The position numbers and the translations under genes were made by a program. From Desulfobacula sp. (GTDB lineage: Bacteria; Desulfobacterota; Desulfobacteria; Desulfobacterales; Desulfobacteraceae), in NCBI RefSeq assembly GCF_030611305.1, contig NZ_JAUWQB010000029.1, positions 1 through 39,543 on the forward strand: 39,543 nucleotides of DNA, given 5' to 3'. Under the pieces are notes generated by a model. That model saw nothing but the letters and a program-made list of their open reading frames with translations, ran no database searches and was not told the DNA's origin. Position 1 is the stretch's first letter; every line of letters starts with the position of its first letter. Below, one piece after another: positions 36,654-39,543 of the stretch.

Positions 36654-37664
36654 TTAAATGCTATCCAGATTATCCAGTGGACTTCCCAGTGTTTCAAAAT
36701 TCACACTCATCACATGCGTATAAATCATTGTTGTCCGCACGTCTGCATGCCCTAAGAGTTCCTGCACACGCCGGATATCCTTGCCGGCTTCCAGCATATG
36801 CGTTGCAAATGAATGGCGGAGGGTATGCGGACTCACCCGCTTATGAATACCCGCCTTTTTAGCAGCATTTGCCACTGCTTTCTGCAACCCGGTTTCATGG
36901 GCGTGGTGGCGGCGCACTTTTTGGGTTCTCGGATCTTTCGACCGATTTTTGGCAGGAAAAACCCATTGCCATATCAACGACTTTCCAGCTCCTGGATATT
37001 TCTTGGCCAGTGCCTGCGGCAGATATACATCTGCGCGTCCCTCAGCCAACTCCTGTTCAAAAAGCTTTTGAACCCCTTTTAGATGAAACCGCAAATCCTC
37101 CTGCAGGGTCTTTGGCAAAACCGTTGCCCTGTCTTTTTCACTCTTTCCGTCCCGTACAATAATATGATGATTTTCAAAATCTATATCCTTTACTCGAAGC
37201 CGGATACATTCCATCAACCGCAGACCGGCGCCGTACAAGAGCTTTGCCATTAACTCATGTGTCCCGCTAATATGTTGAAACAATTGGCTGACCTCTGACA
37301 GGTTCAGCACTGTCGGCAGTCTTTTCTGCTTTTTCGAACGGATGGCATCAATATAATCATTCAGCGGCATGTCTAAAACAAATTTATAAAGAAAAAGAAT
37401 TGCATTAAGCGCCTGATTCTGTGTTGAAGCCGCCACATTTCTGTTAACCGCCAGGTGGCTTAAAAATCGTTCGATCTCTGGTTTTCCCATTTCCTGCGGG
37501 TGCCGGGTTCCATTAAAGCGGATATAATCCAATATCCATTTTGTATACGTTTGTTCTGTCCGGATTGCGTAATGATGATAACGCATTACTTCTCGGACTT
37601 GATCTAAAAGCTTGCCTGGTTTTGGACGGAATCTTTCCTTTACATGTTCTCTCTTATATGCCAT
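36654..37664 (-). CDS. intI: Integron integrase
   Basis: A 336-residue tyrosine recombinase that inserts and excises cassettes at attI and attC. Catalytic residues: Arg in GAGLRLMECIRLRVKD, Lys region in RDGKSEKDRATVLP, the HxxR in HTLRHSFATHML, His in LLGHADVRTT and nucleophile Tyr in MIYTHVM. The integron-specific insert that separates IntI from XerC/D is present: AKKYPGAGKSLIWQWVFPA followed by DPRTQKVRRHHAHE (about residues 214-252). ATG 37664 is chosen (AAGG nine bases upstream); ATG 37706 would add 14 residues without support. The gene faces away from the cassettes, as in standard integrons, and appears intact. Confidence 0.94.
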   Translation of the reverse strand: MAYKREHVKERFRPKPGKLLDQVREVMRYHHYAIRTEQTYTKWILDYIRFNGTRHPQEMGKPEIERFLSHLAVNRNVAASTQNQALNAILFLYKFVLDMPLNDYIDAIRSKKQKRLPTVLNLSEVSQLFQHISGTHELMAKLLYGAGLRLMECIRLRVKDIDFENHHIIVRDGKSEKDRATVLPKTLQEDLRFHLKGVQKLFEQELAEGRADVYLPQALAKKYPGAGKSLIWQWVFPAKNRSKDPRTQKVRRHHAHETGLQKAVANAAKKAGIHKRVSPHTLRHSFATHMLEAGKDIRRVQELLGHADVRTTMIYTHVMSVNFETLGSPLDNLDSI

Positions 37665-37789
37665 TATATTATACCTTAAAAACTGTATTAAACACTTTAA
37701 TATCATAGTATAAAGAGAATATATAGGGTTAATATACAGATTTTTTTCTGCTTAATATGATACGTTGTGCTTAAAAATAGGAGCTACCC
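37665..37789 (+). other. intI-cassette intergenic region with putative attI
   Basis: The AT-rich 125 bases between intI and the first cassette ORF. In an integron the attI site must be here. GTTGTGC at 37764-37770 is the nearest to the GTTRRRY core (one mismatch) and lies 20 bases before the first ATG. Assignment of the crossover point is tentative. A promoter-like TATAAT lies just upstream of the intI start on the minus strand. Confidence 0.5.
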
Positions 37790-38155
37790 ATGGGTCTTTT
37801 AGACGGTTTTGAAAAACTAATTAACGAACACGGATCAGCCACTATTCTTAAAGAAAGAATATCCCTTGCCAACGACAAGTATTCTTTGCTTGAAAACAAG
37901 AACGAAATACTTAAAGAGCAAAATTCTGTTTTTGAGCAAAAGATCAAAATGCTTGAATCGGAGAACAACGCACTTAAGCTCAAGATGCAACAGACAGAAC
38001 AATATGTATGCGACCATTGTGCTAGCCCATCTCTCAAAAGAACAGGTAGCAGGCCAGACCCTACGTTTGGAGATTTAGGAGTAAAACAAAAACTTTTCAC
38101 CTGTAACAAATGTGGCAAAGAAAGTGCATTTACTCCAGAAAACAAAGACATATAG
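37790..38155 (+). CDS. Cassette 1: coiled-coil zinc-ribbon protein
   Basis: A 121-residue protein of unknown function. Residues 1-20 (MGLLDGFEKLINEHGSATIL) are followed by a coiled coil (about 22-70, heptads of Leu, Ile, Glu and Lys). A C-terminal zinc ribbon has YVCDHCASP and LFTCNKCGKES, that is, two CxxC knuckles about 30 residues apart. No catalytic motif is visible. AGGAG stands eight bases before the ATG. It is the first cassette behind the integrase; its frame ends at the first base of the attC site (38155). Confidence 0.8.
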   Translation: MGLLDGFEKLINEHGSATILKERISLANDKYSLLENKNEILKEQNSVFEQKIKMLESENNALKLKMQQTEQYVCDHCASPSLKRTGSRPDPTFGDLGVKQKLFTCNKCGKESAFTPENKDI

Positions 38156-38214
38156 CACAACAGATCACTACAGCCGACCGGAAACAGCCCCGACGGCTGA
38201 GTTTAGCATTCGGC
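38155..38214 (+). repeat. attC site of cassette 1
   Basis: A 60-base attC-like site. Its left end is GCACAAC (R''), its right end ATTCGGC (R', one base off GTTRRRY at the first position). The inner boxes CAGCCGAC and GACGGCTG can pair, with an unpaired base on one arm as attC recombination requires. Length and box layout are those of the short aadA-type attC sites. Confidence 0.72.
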
Positions 38215-38254
38215 AGTGTACCAATGAGACTGTCGGCGCAAAAAAGGAGAAAAA

Positions 38255-38572
38255 ATGAAAAAATTATTATTGATTGGTGTTGCGTTGTTGATAACTTCGC
38301 CAGTATTGGCGTGGAACGACAACAACGATGACTCATATAATAATGGGAATGAAGAATCATATTATGATCGAGAAGAAAGACAAAGGGAGACAGAAAGAAA
38401 TAGAGAATATCCTTATGAAAGCAATACTGGCACACGTTATAAATACGATTTAAGTAATCCGGCAGACAAAATTATGTACGATGTTGACCCCGCTGCCCAA
38501 GTAATGGATAGTGTTAATCCCATGGTAGATATTGATAGAGATTTAGGCCAATACGGTGGTGGCGCAGAATAA
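38255..38572 (+). CDS. Cassette 2: small exported hydrophilic protein
   Basis: A 105-residue protein with a Sec signal peptide (MKKLLLIGVALLITSPVLA, cleavage likely after VLA-W). The mature part (about 86 residues) is very hydrophilic: an Asn/Asp/Tyr stretch (NDNNDDSYNN), an Arg/Glu-rich segment (REERQRETERNREY) and a C-terminal half with YDLSNPADKIMYDVDPA and GGGAE end. It is probably extended or disordered in the periplasm. No homologous family recognised. An AAGGAG ribosome site precedes it. The cassette runs between attC sites 1 and 2. Confidence 0.75.
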   Translation: MKKLLLIGVALLITSPVLAWNDNNDDSYNNGNEESYYDREERQRETERNREYPYESNTGTRYKYDLSNPADKIMYDVDPAAQVMDSVNPMVDIDRDLGQYGGGAE

Positions 38573-38630
38573 AATGAGAGTTGGAGAAAATGAACTTGAA
38601 TTCAATAAGCCAGGGAAGATCAAAAAACAA

Positions 38631-38716
38631 ACATAACAAATTGTTTAAATCGCTGTGCAAAATACGCACAGCTCGGACAAGCAAAAAGCGGCTTGCCGTT
38701 TAACTCAGCGTTGGGC
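38631..38716 (+). repeat. attC site of cassette 2
   Basis: An 86-base attC-like site from ACATAAC (38631-38637) to the perfect core GTTGGGC (38710-38716). TTTAAA near the left and TTTAAC near the right can pair. The apical part contains an exact hairpin, GCTGTGC (38652-38658) with GCACAGC (38666-38672). The arrangement TAACAA...TTTAACTCAGCGTTGGGC is typical of cassette ends. Confidence 0.82.
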
Positions 38717-38731
38717 TTTAAAAAGGAAAAA

Positions 38732-39427
38732 ATGGGCGCACAACTCCATGTAACAAAACTGGTCGCAGCACAACGTCAGCTTCGCGCAGCAATTCGCATG
38801 TTCTTTGCAGGCGAGGACGAGCTTGCGATTCATACCGTTGCTTCAGCTGCATATCGAATAATCTCCGATTTAAAAAAGAAGCGCGGCCGCGATGAGGTCG
38901 CAGACTACTACCTGACAACAATTTTCTATGTTGTCCGTGATTACCGGCGCGGCACACTACCGAAGTGGTTAACAGAAGACCCAGGGGCAATGAAATGGAT
39001 TCAGGAAATGGCAGAGCAACTTCCGATTACTGCGTCGATGGAATTCGAGGATATCAGGGGGTCTGTTTCAAAAGAGACAGCAAGGGAATGGTGGCACAAA
39101 AGGAACAAGGCCTCAAATTTTCTTAAGCACGCGGAGTATGATGCAAAGGCACATATATCACTTCAAGAAATCGATAACTTGAACCTCATGGCGCGTGCTC
39201 TTGCCTCCTACTCAGACCTTGTTAAGGATGATTTTGGAGCAGAGGGAATCATCCTTTGGATCTACTTCAACATAGTTACTGAAACAAAGGAACAGCTACC
39301 AGAGAATTACCGAAAGATAGCAAACGATTTGGATGAGCATAATCCTGACGAGCAGTTGAGGCTCTGCTCATCATTTATTGTAAAATTGAACCAAAGGAAC
39401 GCCCAATCGGGTAGCCGGGGGTTTTAA
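38732..39427 (+). CDS. Cassette 3: protein of unknown function, 3' end altered by intron
   Basis: A 231-residue frame starting at the ATG at 38732 after an AAGGA ribosome site (the frame is open from 38693, but that part lies in attC 2). It appears soluble and mostly helical. Conserved-looking stretches are QLRAAIRMFFAGEDELAIHT, FYVVRDYRRGTLP, WWHKRNKASNFLKHAEYDA and AEGIILWIYFN. No family or motif recognised. The last six codons (from about 39407) lie inside the intron end described below, so the natural C terminus has probably been replaced by SGSRGF. The body of the protein is likely unaffected. Confidence 0.72.
   Translation: MGAQLHVTKLVAAQRQLRAAIRMFFAGEDELAIHTVASAAYRIISDLKKKRGRDEVADYYLTTIFYVVRDYRRGTLPKWLTEDPGAMKWIQEMAEQLPITASMEFEDIRGSVSKETAREWWHKRNKASNFLKHAEYDAKAHISLQEIDNLNLMARALASYSDLVKDDFGAEGIILWIYFNIVTETKEQLPENYRKIANDLDEHNPDEQLRLCSSFIVKLNQRNAQSGSRGF
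39401..39406 (+). repeat. Left remnant of attC site of cassette 3
   Basis: GCCCAA equals the first six bases of GCCCAAC, the exact complement of the GTTGGGC core. The intron end begins within it, so the rest of the attC should lie on the far side of the intron, beyond the window. Junction base uncertain by one. Confidence 0.55.
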
Positions 39428-39543
39428 TCCCCCAGCCCCCACAACACCCTGCATGCGGGTCCGCACAGGGCGTTTCACCAAGATTACCGGGCCGAGGCCG
39501 GGTAATGAATTTTCACCCACTGATCTTTGACAGATATTAACCC
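39406..39543 (-). mobile_element. 3' end of a group IIC (attC-type) intron
   Basis: Read on the minus strand, the sequence ends in a domain V-VI pair. Domain V (39476-39442) has ACGCCCTG paired with CAGGGTGTT, a TGCG/CGCA upper stem, a GACC loop and a CGC triad, the form seen in class C introns instead of AGC. Domain VI (39440-39406) is a hairpin with GGGGG/CCCCC and a closing CTACCCGAT, the usual 3' end. A further palindrome (39483-39506, ATTACC/GGTAAT arms) lies before domain V. The intron is opposite in direction to the cassettes, as reported for IIC introns in attC sites. The 5' part is beyond the window. Confidence 0.8.
39484..39543 (-). CDS. C-terminal end of intron-encoded reverse transcriptase/maturase
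   Basis: The last 19 codons and stop of a frame entering from the right edge: DQWVKIHYPASAR followed by TAA at 39486-39484. A WVxIHYP-type end is what I expect for IIC intron-encoded proteins, and the position just before domain V fits an ORF in domain IV. Too short for independent proof. Confidence 0.6.
   Translation of the reverse strand, partial: GLISVKDQWVKIHYPASAR

Noticed and set aside
36654-37664. Annotation as a phage or XerC/D integrase
   Set aside because: The integron-specific insert between the catalytic blocks, the opposite-facing cassettes and the attC sites identify an integron integrase.
38693-38731. Upstream start (TTG at 38693) for the cassette 3 protein
   Set aside because: These codons lie in the attC site; the ATG at 38732 has a ribosome site.

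Overview
The window reads as a chromosomal segment of a moderately AT-rich, anaerobic, fatty-acid-oxidising bacterium, most likely a sulfate reducer of the Desulfobacterota (Desulfobacteraceae-like). This is inferred from gene content: several acyl-CoA ligases, a fused B12-dependent isobutyryl-CoA mutase, a branched-chain-type ABC importer with an embedded ligase, many PAS sensor kinases, and a chromosomal integron. No rRNA, tRNA or CRISPR array was seen.

Layout. (1) 1-6644: the start of a PAS sensor protein (minus strand, runs off the left edge), threonine catabolism genes tdh-kbl, a stand-alone receiver-domain protein, a small sensorless histidine kinase facing it, and a PAS-PAS-GAF histidine kinase. 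(2) 6654-16431: a plus-strand cluster with a ligase-like protein, LivG, a long acyl-CoA synthetase, LivH, LivM, a periplasmic binding protein, LivF, and a fusion of a universal stress domain to a receiver domain. That receiver is a close paralog of the one at 2878. (3) 16449-23958 (minus strand): tetR, icmF, thiolase, 3-hydroxyacyl-CoA dehydrogenase and an M24 peptidase. (4) 24280-31608 (plus strand): acyl-CoA dehydrogenase, AUH-like 3-methylglutaconyl-CoA hydratase, methylcrotonyl-CoA carboxylase-type carboxyltransferase, HMG-CoA-lyase-like protein, XRE-cupin regulator and acetoacetyl-CoA synthetase. (5) 31703-36653: mostly unrelated single genes (methyltransferase, His-rich lipoprotein, ferritin, SpoU methyltransferase, S4 protein, ApbE, radical SAM protein). 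(6) 36654-39543: a chromosomal integron with intI, a possible attI, three cassettes of unknown function and two recognisable attC sites. The third attC appears to be split by the 3' end of a group IIC intron that runs off the right edge.

How it fits together. The two arms around tetR can be read as one catabolic module for short branched acyl-CoAs. IcmF would convert isobutyryl-CoA to butyryl-CoA (or pivalyl-CoA to isovaleryl-CoA). Dehydrogenase, hydratase, 3-hydroxyacyl-CoA dehydrogenase and thiolase would finish the butyryl route. The carboxyltransferase, AUH-like hydratase, lyase and acetoacetyl-CoA synthetase would handle the leucine/isovalerate route. The same 12-base core, ACTGAGCGCTCG, occurs three times: in front of tetR, in front of the dehydrogenase operon, and about 9.5-17 kb away in front of the transporter/ligase cluster. 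Each copy lies 37-45 bases downstream of a TTGACA box. This suggests that one TetR repressor controls uptake, activation and oxidation together.

Limits: family calls come from motifs read by eye. No alignment, folding or database search was run. Substrates are inferred.
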